Assembly (NCBI GenBank): GCA_019347585.1
Contig: JAHWLC010000072.1
Span: forward strand, 1-6,138
Direction of reading: 5' to 3'
Origin: Actinomycetota bacterium
GTDB lineage: Bacteria; Actinomycetota; Acidimicrobiia; Spongiisociales; ZC4RG35
DNA length: 6,138 bases
Part shown: one piece after another, positions 1 to 6,138 of the stretch
Numbering within the stretch: position 1 is the first letter of the stretch
Layout of the letters: each line of letters begins with the position of its first letter
Notes under the pieces: generated by a model
The model's input: the letters and a program-made list of their open reading frames with translations, nothing else
What the model was told of the DNA's origin: nothing
Database searches by the model: none
Position numbers and translations under genes: made by a program

Positions 1-1340
1 CGGGCGAGGTCAGGGTCTGGGGCCACCCGGTTGGCGTCGAGGGCCGCACCTCCCTGGGCGACGACCAGGTGTCACCCACTCTCCAGGCCTCCAACGTCCC
101 CGCCGAGCAATGGGTGGAGATGCGGGTGGTGTTCCCCCGCGACCTGCTGTCGTCCGCCGCAGGGGCCGAGGTGGTACCGGGCGAAGGCCTCAAGCCCATC
201 CTCGCCGAGGAGGCCCGCTTCGCCGAGGACGCCGAGGCGGCCCAAGCCGCGGTGTCCCAGGGGCTGGCCCTGGGCGCCCTGGCCGTCATCGTGGTCTCCG
301 TCGGGTTCGGGGGCTTGGTCTACTTCGGCTACGGGCGGGAGCCGCGGGTCGCCTACGACCGGGAGTACGAGCAGGAGCCTCCCTCCGAGCTCTCCCCCGC
401 CGAGGTCGGCGCGCTCTTGTCACAGGGGGCGGTGACGGAGAGGGAGTTCACCGCCACCCTCTTCGACCTCATCAGGAAGGGGGCGATCGAGGCGGCCCCG
501 TCCTCGGTCGAGCGCGTCACCTGGGGCGGACTTCGCACCGAGACCATCACCGACCTGGTGCTCTCCCCCGGAGAGGAGGTGCCCGGCCTGGCAGAGCACG
601 AGGAGTCGGTGATGACCGTGGTGCGCCGGGTGCTCGAGCTCGGGCCGCGGCCCCTCCACGAGTTCCGCGACGGGATCAGGGAGGACGCGGCGGCCAACGC
701 CGAGAGCTACCAGAGCTTCCGGGACCGCGTGGTCGGCGGGGTGCGCCGGGGCGGGCTCATCGACACCCGGGGCTCGGGGATGGCCCTCTTCGTGGGCATC
801 GGCGTAGCCGTCGCCATCGCCATCGCCTTCACCTTCCTCCCCGACCTGCTCCGCAACCGGCCCGGCGGGGACACCATCGCGGTCCTTGTCCTGGTGGGGA
901 TGGTCCTGGGTGCGGTGATCCTCTTCGTCTTCCTCACCTTCCGCAGGGTGCGCACCAGACGCACCCCGCAGGGCGCCGAGGCCGCCGCCCGCTGGAGCGC
1001 CTTCCGCAGCTACCTCTCCGACTTCTCCAGACTGGAAGAGGCGCCCCCGATCTCCCTCGATCTCTGGGACCGCTACCTGGTCTATGCCATCGCGTTCGGC
1101 GTCGCCGAGGAGGTCCTCGCCCAGGCGCGGCTCCACGCCCCGCCTCAGCTCGCGGAGCAGTCCTCGATCTACTGGTTCGGCACCCACGGCTACACCGGGG
1201 GGCTCAGCGAGAACGCCTTCGCCGGCCTCGGCTCGGCACTCCGCGGCGCCTTCACCCCGCCCGCGTCCAGCGGAGGAGGAGGCGGGTTCTCGGGCGGCGG
1301 AGGGGGCGGCGGTGGCGGCGGGGGAGGAGGGTCTTGGTAG
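1..1340 (+). CDS. DUF2207 domain-containing membrane protein (5' partial)
   Basis: The frame is open from the left edge (first full codon at base 3) to a TAG at 1338-1340, giving 445 visible residues; the true start is upstream. A GTG at 69 is in frame but should not be taken as the start, because the residues before it (VRVWGHPVGVEG) continue into the family-like stretch PAEQWVEMRVVFP, which resembles the end of the extracytoplasmic DUF2207 domain. Next come a membrane segment at about 264-326, a soluble region with a PPSELSPAEVGALL / FTATLFDLIRKGAIEA pattern (known in this family as a winged-helix-like part), two further membrane segments at about 777-860 and 876-938 followed by a basic RRVRTRR, and a soluble C-terminal part. 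The protein ends in GGGGGFSG, a 13-glycine run and SW, a hallmark tail of DUF2207 proteins. The cellular role of the family is not established. It is probably a surface-anchored membrane protein. Family assignment is from remembered motifs and is strong; function is unknown. Confidence 0.9.
   Translation, partial: GEVRVWGHPVGVEGRTSLGDDQVSPTLQASNVPAEQWVEMRVVFPRDLLSSAAGAEVVPGEGLKPILAEEARFAEDAEAAQAAVSQGLALGALAVIVVSVGFGGLVYFGYGREPRVAYDREYEQEPPSELSPAEVGALLSQGAVTEREFTATLFDLIRKGAIEAAPSSVERVTWGGLRTETITDLVLSPGEEVPGLAEHEESVMTVVRRVLELGPRPLHEFRDGIREDAAANAESYQSFRDRVVGGVRRGGLIDTRGSGMALFVGIGVAVAIAIAFTFLPDLLRNRPGGDTIAVLVLVGMVLGAVILFVFLTFRRVRTRRTPQGAEAAARWSAFRSYLSDFSRLEEAPPISLDLWDRYLVYAIAFGVAEEVLAQARLHAPPQLAEQSSIYWFGTHGYTGGLSENAFAGLGSALRGAFTPPASSGGGGGFSGGGGGGGGGGGGGSW
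1272..1331 (+). repeat. GGN low-complexity tract encoding the polyglycine tail
   Basis: Five glycine codons (1272-1286), a Phe-Ser pair, then thirteen glycine codons (1293-1331) form an almost pure G-rich tract on the + strand. The codons are mixed (GGC, GGA, GGG, GGT), so the glycine run is kept at protein level rather than being a perfect DNA repeat. Several runs of three or more G lie close together, which gives G-quadruplex potential and makes the tract prone to length errors in sequencing. Confidence 0.85.
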
Positions 1341-1346
1341 CCGAAG

Positions 1347-1372
1347 GGAGCCGATCGACCAGAATCGGCTTC
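1347..1372 (+). promoter_or_regulatory. Inverted repeat just before the hydrolase start
   Basis: AGCCGAT at 1349-1355 is exactly complementary to ATCGGCT at 1364-1370 across an 8-base loop. One G-U and one G-C pair extend the stem to 1347-1355 / 1364-1372. It sits two bases before the ATG at 1374 and takes up part of the only purine-rich, Shine-Dalgarno-like stretch in the gap (GAAGGGAG, 1343-1350), which is itself too far (23 bases) from the ATG in linear form. It could present or hide a ribosome site, or be a weak attenuator. No T-run follows, so it is not a standard intrinsic terminator. It may also be chance in GC-rich DNA. Confidence 0.35.
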
Positions 1373-1373
1373 G

Positions 1374-2837
1374 ATGCCGATCAGTTGGCGTGACGAGGAC
1401 CCCGGTCTCCCCATCTACTTCGGTCAGGTCTCGAACGGCGAGTACGACCCGGAGCCGCTCGCCCCGGCCCGAATCGAGGCCGAGCGTCTCGCCCGGGCGG
1501 AGATCGACGATGCCATCGCCCGCACCGGCATCGGCCGGCGGGTGTTCCTTCGCTCGGCGTGCGCCCTCGCCATCTGTCTGGGCGCCGTCGACACCGCGGT
1601 CGCCCGGGCCGCCGGGCTCCCCGGGGGGCTCTTCTACCCCTTCGACCCCACCAGCCGCCTCGATACCGAGGCCGCCCGTGCCGTGATCGGTCCCCCCAAG
1701 TTCGTCTTCGACGTGCAGGGCCATCTCCTCGAATACGACCTCGACCCGTCGACGCGGGGCGACTGGTTCTGGGGCAGGCAGTTCCCCCAGGCCCGATGTG
1801 AGGAAGAGGACGACCCCCGGGCGTGCTTCTCCACCAACCACTTCCTCGAGGAGGTGTTCATCCGCTCGGACACGACCATGGTGGCCCTCTCCGGCCTTCC
1901 GATAAACCCCGAGGGCAGCCCGCTCTCCAACGATGTGATGGAGGAGACCCGCCGTCTGGTGATCGCCCTGTCCGGCGACGAGAGGGTGGTGGTCAATGCC
2001 CTGGCGCTGCCGCAGACGGCTCCGATCGGCTCGGTAGTCGACGAGATGGAGCGGACGGTCGCCGAGCACCGGGTCGCCGGCTGGAAGACCTTCACCCACT
2101 TTCCGCACGGGATGCCCTGGTGGCTCGACGACCACGATCCGGCGCTGCCCCAGGTCGGCAATGAGTTCCTCGACCACCTCGTCGCCATAGGCACCCCTCT
2201 CCTGTTCGTCCACAAGGGCCTCTCGAACCACACCCGTCACGGATCGCCGCAGGACATCGGACCGGCGGCGGCGGCACATCCCGACGTCACCTTCGTCGTC
2301 TACCACTCCGGGTTCGAGGTCGACCTCAGAGAAGGGCCCTACCGCGAAGACGCCGCCGATCGCGGGGTCAACCGGCTGATCAAATCCGTCTCCGATGCCG
2401 GGCTGGGGCGGGGGGACAACGTCTACGCCGAGCTCGGGTCGACCTGGTGGCACTTGCTGCGACGCCCCGACGAGGCTGCCCACGTCCTGGGCAAGCTGCT
2501 CGCCGCCCTGGGGGAGGACAACATCCTCTGGGGGACCGACTCGATCTTCTACGGCTCACCACAGGGGCAGATCGAAGCCTTTCGCGCTTTCCAGATCCCG
2601 GCCGAGATGAGGGAGCGCTTCGGCTATCCCGAGCTGACCGACCGGGCCAAGGAGAAGATCCTGGGGTGGAACGCGGTGCGACTCTATGGGGTGGAGCCGC
2701 TCACCGAGCCCATCGGTTTCACGCTGGAGGACCTGGCCGAGGTGCGTCGGGACCATCCGGTGCCCACCCGGGCATGGGGCCCGTCCACCGTCGAGGAGGT
2801 GAGAGAGTTCCGTCTCCATCACCAGGGCTGGCCCTAG
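1374..2837 (+). CDS. Amidohydrolase family (amidohydrolase_2) metal-dependent hydrolase with Tat-like signal
   Basis: A complete 487-residue protein. ATG 1374 is the first possible start after an in-frame TAG at 1338 and the only one that keeps the export motif; the next in-frame start is the GTG of residue 57, inside that motif. Residues 55-60 read RRVFLR, followed by a moderately hydrophobic segment to AVARA (about 75-79), a twin-arginine (Tat) type signal placed after an unusual 54-residue polar extension. The catalytic part is a predicted TIM barrel with DVQGH (113-117), GWK (236-238), VHKG (H280), YHSG (H311) and GTDS (D389), then a KEKILGWNAVRLYG ending typical of amidohydrolase_2 proteins. 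These histidines and D389 are the likely metal ligands and catalytic residues. The usual N-terminal HxH is replaced by QGH. The substrate cannot be read from the sequence. It is probably exported, or Tat-anchored, and may be co-transcribed with the DUF2207 gene 33 bases upstream. No clear Shine-Dalgarno is seen close to the start. Confidence 0.9.
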   Translation: MPISWRDEDPGLPIYFGQVSNGEYDPEPLAPARIEAERLARAEIDDAIARTGIGRRVFLRSACALAICLGAVDTAVARAAGLPGGLFYPFDPTSRLDTEAARAVIGPPKFVFDVQGHLLEYDLDPSTRGDWFWGRQFPQARCEEEDDPRACFSTNHFLEEVFIRSDTTMVALSGLPINPEGSPLSNDVMEETRRLVIALSGDERVVVNALALPQTAPIGSVVDEMERTVAEHRVAGWKTFTHFPHGMPWWLDDHDPALPQVGNEFLDHLVAIGTPLLFVHKGLSNHTRHGSPQDIGPAAAAHPDVTFVVYHSGFEVDLREGPYREDAADRGVNRLIKSVSDAGLGRGDNVYAELGSTWWHLLRRPDEAAHVLGKLLAALGEDNILWGTDSIFYGSPQGQIEAFRAFQIPAEMRERFGYPELTDRAKEKILGWNAVRLYGVEPLTEPIGFTLEDLAEVRRDHPVPTRAWGPSTVEEVREFRLHHQGWP

Positions 2838-2852
2838 ACCACTCGCGGCCTG

Positions 2853-3903
2853 TCAGACCTCGAGCAGATAGAAGGCGGAGAAGCGGTTGGTGATGTCCTC
2901 GAGGGGGCGGAACTCGGTGAAGCCCGCCTCCCGGGCCAGCTCCTCGGCCCGTTGCGCTCCCCATGCCGCTCCCAGGCCGGCGCCATCCCTGGCCAGCGAC
3001 TGGGTCATGCAGTGCAGGGCGGAAACGCCGTAGAGGAGAGCGCCCCGATCGTGCAGGTTCTCCTCGAGCCGGGAGTTCACGTTGGGCTCCATCATCAGGA
3101 ACCGCCCATCGGGGGAGAGAGCCTGGCGTATCCGTCTCAAGCCGGCCAGCGGGTCGGCGAGGTCGTGCACGACGTCGAAGGCGGTGATCAACTGGAACGG
3201 CGGATCGAGCGGGGATCTCGTCGGCGGCATAGATGTGGAACTCGACATTGGGCACCCCTTCCGCCCGGCCGCGGGCCACTGCCAGCGACTCCTGGGAGAC
3301 GTCATAGCCGAAGACCCGTGACTCGGGAAAGGCCGCGGCCATGGCGAGGGCGGCGGTTCCCGACCCGCAGCCGACATCCGCTACCCGGATGCCCTTCTCC
3401 AGCCGGTCGACGAGCCCGGGCACCGCAGGGAGCCATCTCGAGGTGAGGAAGACCTTCTGCGACGGGCTGTTGCCCCGGTCTATCCCCCTGATCATGGAGC
3501 CGCCGAACTCCTCGAAGCCCACTCCGCCGCCGTGGACCGTTGCGTTCGCCACCCCTTCGATCTGGGTCATCGCCGAGGGGATCATGTCCATCCACCCTCC
3601 CATGAAATAGGGGCTGGTGTCATCGGCGATGAACAGGGCGTGCTCGGCGGGGAGCTCGAAGACTCCGGATCCCGGGTCGTACTCCACCACCCCCGCCGCG
3701 GCCAGCCCCGCCAGGATCTCCCTGACGTAGCGCTCCTCGAGACGGGCGCCTTCGGCGATCTCTGCGGCGGTCCCGGACGGGTTCTCGGCCAGATAGGAGC
3801 TGAGCCCGGAGCGATCGGCCACCGCCAGCAGACCCAGAACCGCGGCCCCGGAGGCGAAGCCGACGAACCGGTCCAGGAAGGCCTCGATCTTCTCCCGATC
3901 CAT
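2853..3903 (-). pseudogene. Class I SAM-dependent methyltransferase, frameshifted
   Basis: Read right to left from ATG 3903-3901 to TGA 2855-2853. The first 231 residues are in one frame and the rest, from LDPPFQLITAFDVVHD, in another. Deleting one base of the GGGG at 3211-3214 joins them into a 349-residue protein. Residues 1-90 look like a helical/winged-helix regulatory or dimerisation domain (TAAEIAEGARLEERYVREIL, then GVVEYD...FELPAEHALF). The SAM-binding motif I is VADVGCGSG (174-182), the acidic residue ending beta 2 is D201 in GYDVS, and the post-break half has FDVVHDLADP and LSPDGRFLMMEP, both typical of this fold. Length and layout resemble Rv2258c-type methyltransferases of mycobacteria (from memory). 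The substrate is unknown. It follows hutI by 16 bases, so it is probably the last gene of the hut operon. In-frame TTG (3912) and GTG (3909) are alternative starts; no clear ribosome site is seen. As written, the first frame would run on out of frame to 2719, losing the C-terminal third of the fold. Because both halves are well preserved, a sequencing error or very recent mutation is likely. Confidence 0.85.
3211..3214 (-). other. Frameshift site (extra base in a GGGG run)
   Basis: On the coding strand the sequence is GAGATCCCCGCTCGATCC. Read as is, it gives EIPARS and then arginine-rich, non-protein-like sequence. With three C instead of four it reads GAG ATC CCG CTC GAT CCG, that is EIPLDP, running straight into PFQLITAFDVVHD. 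A one-base homopolymer gain explains the whole disruption; no other defect is seen in either half. Confidence 0.8.
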
Positions 3904-3919
3904 GGGCACCAATGCGAAG

Positions 3920-5113
3920 TTAGTCGGGGACCGCCACTTTTCCGCCGGACACCACCCGCCACACCAGGTTGGTGGCCGGCCGGTAGGGGATGTGTGTCGG
4001 GTGGGGGGCGTCGAGGACGACGATGTCGGCGCGGGCACCCGGGACGAGCAGGCCCCGGTCGTCCAGGCCCAGCGACAGCGCACCCCCCCTGGTGGATGCC
4101 CACAGCGCCTCCTCGGGGGTGAGCCCCATCTCCACCACTGCGAGACTGATCACCAGGCCCATGCCCTCGAGATAGGAGGTGCCCGGATTGCAGTCCGTGG
4201 CCAGGGCGACGGTGCAGCCTGCATCCCAGAGCATCCTGGCCGGGGCGTGTCTTCCCCCCAGCGTGTAGGAGGCGCCCGGCAGCAGCACCGCGGCAACGTC
4301 TGCGCCGGCGAGGGCGGCGGCGTCCTCCGATGTGGCGTGGTCGAGGTGATCGGCCGAGGCCGCGCCCAGCTCGGCGGCGAGCTTTGCCCCGCCACCCGGG
4401 CTGAGCTGGCAGGCATGGACCCTGGGTCGCAACCCGTAGCGGCCGGCGACGGTGAAGATCCTGCGGGCCTCCTCCACCTCGAACACGCCCTGTTCGACGA
4501 AGACATCGCAGTAGTCGGCCAACTCGCACAGGGCGGGGATCATCTCCTCGGTCAGCAGGTCGATGTACCCCTCGCGATCCGTGGCGAACTCGGGGGGCAC
4601 GGCGTGGGCCCCGAGCAGGGTCGTCTTCACCGTCACCGGGAGCTCCTCGCCGAGTCGGCGGCCGACTTCGAGCAGCCTCCTCTCGGTGTCGAGATCGAGG
4701 CCGTAGCCCGACTTCACCTCGAGTGTGGTGGTCCCTGCCGCCAGCATGCGCAGTGCCCGCGCCCTGGCCAGCTCGAACAGCTCCTCGTCGGGGACCGACC
4801 GGGTCGCCGCCACCGTCGAGAGGATCCCTCCGCCGGCGGCCGCGATGGAGGCGTAGGCCTCACCGGACAGCCTCCGGGCGAATTCGTCGGAGCGGTCCCC
4901 GGCGAACACCAGATGGGTGTGGGCGTCGACGAACCCGGGGATCACCGCCCTCTCTTCGCAGTCGATGCGCCGCCCCGCGCCCTGGGAGGGGGCGTCGCCC
5001 TCCTTGCCGGCATAGGTGACGATCCCGTCCGCGATGGCCACTACCGCCCCCGCGATCGGGGGGCCGTCGTTGGTGGTGAGGCTTCCGATTCCGGTGAGGA
5101 GCAGGTCGGTCAT
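3920..5113 (-). CDS. hutI: Imidazolonepropionase
   Basis: A complete 397-residue protein, near the usual length of about 400-420. It hydrolyses 4-imidazolone-5-propionate to N-formimino-L-glutamate, step 3 of cytosolic histidine breakdown, using a divalent metal. Visible family features in order: an N-terminal beta part; PGFVDAHTHLVFAGDR with metal-site H65 and H67; GEAYASIAAAGGGILSTV (84-101), typical of HutI; LEVKSGYGLD (131-140); LLGAH (H170); VHACQLS (H233); ADHLDH (254-259); LATDCNPG (D307); and a C-terminal strand GARADIVVLDAP with NLVWRVVSGGK. H65, H67, H233 and D307 match the expected metal ligands. The start ATG 5113-5111 overlaps the hutH stop (ATGA), implying translational coupling with hutH. 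There is no close Shine-Dalgarno, which fits coupling. The in-frame extension upstream of this ATG lies inside hutH and looks like shadow sequence. Identification is very secure. Confidence 0.97.
   Translation of the reverse strand: MTDLLLTGIGSLTTNDGPPIAGAVVAIADGIVTYAGKEGDAPSQGAGRRIDCEERAVIPGFVDAHTHLVFAGDRSDEFARRLSGEAYASIAAAGGGILSTVAATRSVPDEELFELARARALRMLAAGTTTLEVKSGYGLDLDTERRLLEVGRRLGEELPVTVKTTLLGAHAVPPEFATDREGYIDLLTEEMIPALCELADYCDVFVEQGVFEVEEARRIFTVAGRYGLRPRVHACQLSPGGGAKLAAELGAASADHLDHATSEDAAALAGADVAAVLLPGASYTLGGRHAPARMLWDAGCTVALATDCNPGTSYLEGMGLVISLAVVEMGLTPEEALWASTRGGALSLGLDDRGLLVPGARADIVVLDAPHPTHIPYRPATNLVWRVVSGGKVAVPD
5110..5113 (-). other. ATGA stop/start overlap of hutH and hutI
   Basis: TCAT on the + strand reads ATGA on the coding strand. 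TGA ends hutH and ATG begins hutI. This four-base overlap is a classic sign of translational coupling within one mRNA and supports the chosen hutI start over any upstream codon. Confidence 0.85.
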
Positions 5114-6138
5114 CGGGCGGCGGCCGTGACGGCTCCCTCTTCTATGAGCGCGGCCAGAGTCTCGATGTCCCCGGCGAGCGGGCGGTCGGCTTCGAGCCGG
5201 GGAACGTGCGCTCTGACCAGGTCGATCACCGCTTGGGTCCGCGCGGCGGGCCGCAACGGCGCCCGGTGCTCCACCCCCTCGACCGCGCAGAGGATCTCGA
5301 CCGCGATCACCCGGCGGGTGTTCTCCACCACATCGAGCAGCTTCTTGCCCGCTCCCCATCCCATCGAGACATGGTCCTCCTGGTTCCCCGAGGTGGGGAT
5401 GGAGTGGACCGACGCCGGATGGGAGAGCACCTGGTTCTCGGAGACCAGGGCGGCCTGCAGGTACTGGGTGATCATGTAGCCCGAGCTCACCCCGTGGTTG
5501 TGGGTGAGGAACGGGGGGAGTCCCTGGGAGCGGGCGGGATCGAGCATCCGGTCGGTGCGGCGCTCCGAGATCGAGGCCAGATCGGAGAGGGCGATGGCGG
5601 CGAAGTCGAGGGCGAAGCCCAGCGGGGCGCCGTGGAAGTTGCCCCCGGAGACGACTTCGCCGGTCTCGGGGAAGACGATCGGGTTGTCTACCACCGACCC
5701 CATCTCGATGTGGAGGACCCGGTCGAGGTGGTCGAGGGTGTCGATCACCGCACCGTGCACCTGAGGGGCGCAGCGCAGCGAGTAGGCATCCTGGACGGCG
5801 TGGTGGAAGTCGTCGCTATGGCTGGCCACGATCCCGGAGCCTTCCAGCAGACCGGAGATGCTGGCCGCGGAAGCCATCTGGCCGGGATGGGGGCGGAGGG
5901 CGTGGAGTTGGGGCCGGAAGGGCCGGGCGCTGGCGAGCAGAGCCTCCACGGAGAGCGCGGCGGCGGCGTCGGCGGCTGCTGTGAGATGCCTCCCGTGGTG
6001 GAGAGCGAGCGCTCCCATCGCCGCCATCCCTTCGGTCCCGTTGAGCAGCGACAGACCTTCTTTGGTGACGAGGTCGACCGCTTCGAGGCCGGCCTCCCCG
6101 GGTGTCATGGCCTCACCATTGACCCGGACGTGCCCCTC
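5110..6138 (-). CDS. hutH: Histidine ammonia-lyase (5' partial)
   Basis: The frame is open from the right edge to TGA 5112-5110, giving 342 visible residues, about the C-terminal two thirds of a roughly 510-residue enzyme. It converts L-histidine to trans-urocanate and ammonia, the first step of histidine use in the cytosol. The ATG at 6108-6106 is not the start, since the ten codons before it (EGHVRVNGEA) continue the family pattern. Visible motifs, numbered from the window edge: TKEGLSLLNGT (25-35, the Asn of the active site), QDAYSLRCAPQVHG (116-129, with the catalytic Tyr and Arg), DNPIVF (151-156), GGNFHG (165-170) and TSGNQEDHVSMG (249-260, with the conserved Glu). The Ala-Ser-Gly triplet that forms the MIO cofactor lies upstream, outside the window, so catalytic competence cannot be fully checked. 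These motifs, especially QEDHVSMG and the adjacent hutI, favour histidine over phenylalanine or tyrosine as substrate. It is the first visible gene of the hutH-hutI-methyltransferase unit. Confidence 0.96.
   Translation of the reverse strand, partial: EGHVRVNGEAMTPGEAGLEAVDLVTKEGLSLLNGTEGMAAMGALALHHGRHLTAAADAAAALSVEALLASARPFRPQLHALRPHPGQMASAASISGLLEGSGIVASHSDDFHHAVQDAYSLRCAPQVHGAVIDTLDHLDRVLHIEMGSVVDNPIVFPETGEVVSGGNFHGAPLGFALDFAAIALSDLASISERRTDRMLDPARSQGLPPFLTHNHGVSSGYMITQYLQAALVSENQVLSHPASVHSIPTSGNQEDHVSMGWGAGKKLLDVVENTRRVIAVEILCAVEGVEHRAPLRPAARTQAVIDLVRAHVPRLEADRPLAGDIETLAALIEEGAVTAAAR

Noticed and set aside
69..71. GTG at 69 as the start of the DUF2207 gene
   Set aside because: The upstream in-frame residues continue the family-like sequence and the frame is open to the window edge, so the gene starts outside the window.
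1338..1373. The DUF2207 and hydrolase genes share one frame, separated only by a TAG and 11 open codons, suggesting a read-through fusion
   Set aside because: Sharing a frame has a one-in-three chance and an 11-codon open gap is common at this GC. The DUF2207 protein ends in its normal Gly-Ser-Trp tail, so the stop is genuine.
420..2483. A 687-codon open frame on the - strand, antisense to the DUF2207 and hydrolase genes
   Set aside because: Its translation is low-complexity, rich in G, E, D, R and P, with no recognisable domain, and it spans two genes with clear family motifs on the + strand. Long antisense open frames are expected in such GC-rich DNA.
2824..2835. AGGG/CCCT mini-hairpin at the end of the hydrolase gene as a terminator
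   Set aside because: The stem is only four bases with a four-base loop and no T-run follows.
3902..5479. A 525-codon open frame on the + strand, antisense to hutI and hutH
   Set aside because: It has no recognisable motif, its composition mirrors the G/C-biased third positions of the hut genes, and hutI and hutH are certain on the other strand.
2853..6138. The hut region as part of a novel defence, mobile or biosynthetic system
   Set aside because: hutH and hutI are standard catabolic genes. No transposase, integrase, repeats, nuclease or carrier-domain protein is present, and base composition is uniform across the window.

Overview
This window looks like ordinary chromosomal DNA from a high-GC bacterium, most likely an actinomycete-type organism. 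The GC content is clearly high by eye, third codon positions are strongly G/C biased, and the protein types fit that group. An environmental (metagenome-assembled) Acidimicrobiia-like source is possible, but that is inference from protein style only. There is no RNA gene, CRISPR array, insertion sequence, attachment site or origin that I can support.

The left half (1-2837) is on the + strand. It begins inside a DUF2207 family membrane protein whose N-terminus is off the window and which ends in a long glycine tail. A 33-base gap holding a small inverted repeat follows. Next comes a 487-residue metal-dependent hydrolase of the amidohydrolase_2 type that carries a twin-arginine-like export motif.

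The right half (2853-6138) is on the - strand and is a histidine-utilisation (hut) operon read from right to left. The order is hutH (histidine ammonia-lyase, 5' part off the window), hutI (imidazolonepropionase, start overlapping the hutH stop as ATGA), then a class I SAM-dependent methyltransferase with a winged-helix-like N-terminal domain 16 bases downstream. The two hut enzymes are steps 1 and 3 of histidine breakdown to glutamate; the step-2 enzyme urocanase (hutU) is not in the window. The methyltransferase reading frame is broken by one extra base in a GGGG run (3211-3214). Removing one base restores a 349-residue protein, so this is either a recent pseudogene or a sequencing/assembly error.

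The two halves converge, with only 15 bases between the hydrolase stop and the methyltransferase stop. All stretches longer than 50 bases are accounted for by these five genes. I found no convincing undescribed system. The points most worth checking are the methyltransferase frameshift, its linkage to hut genes, and the atypical metal-site motif and long pre-signal extension of the exported hydrolase.
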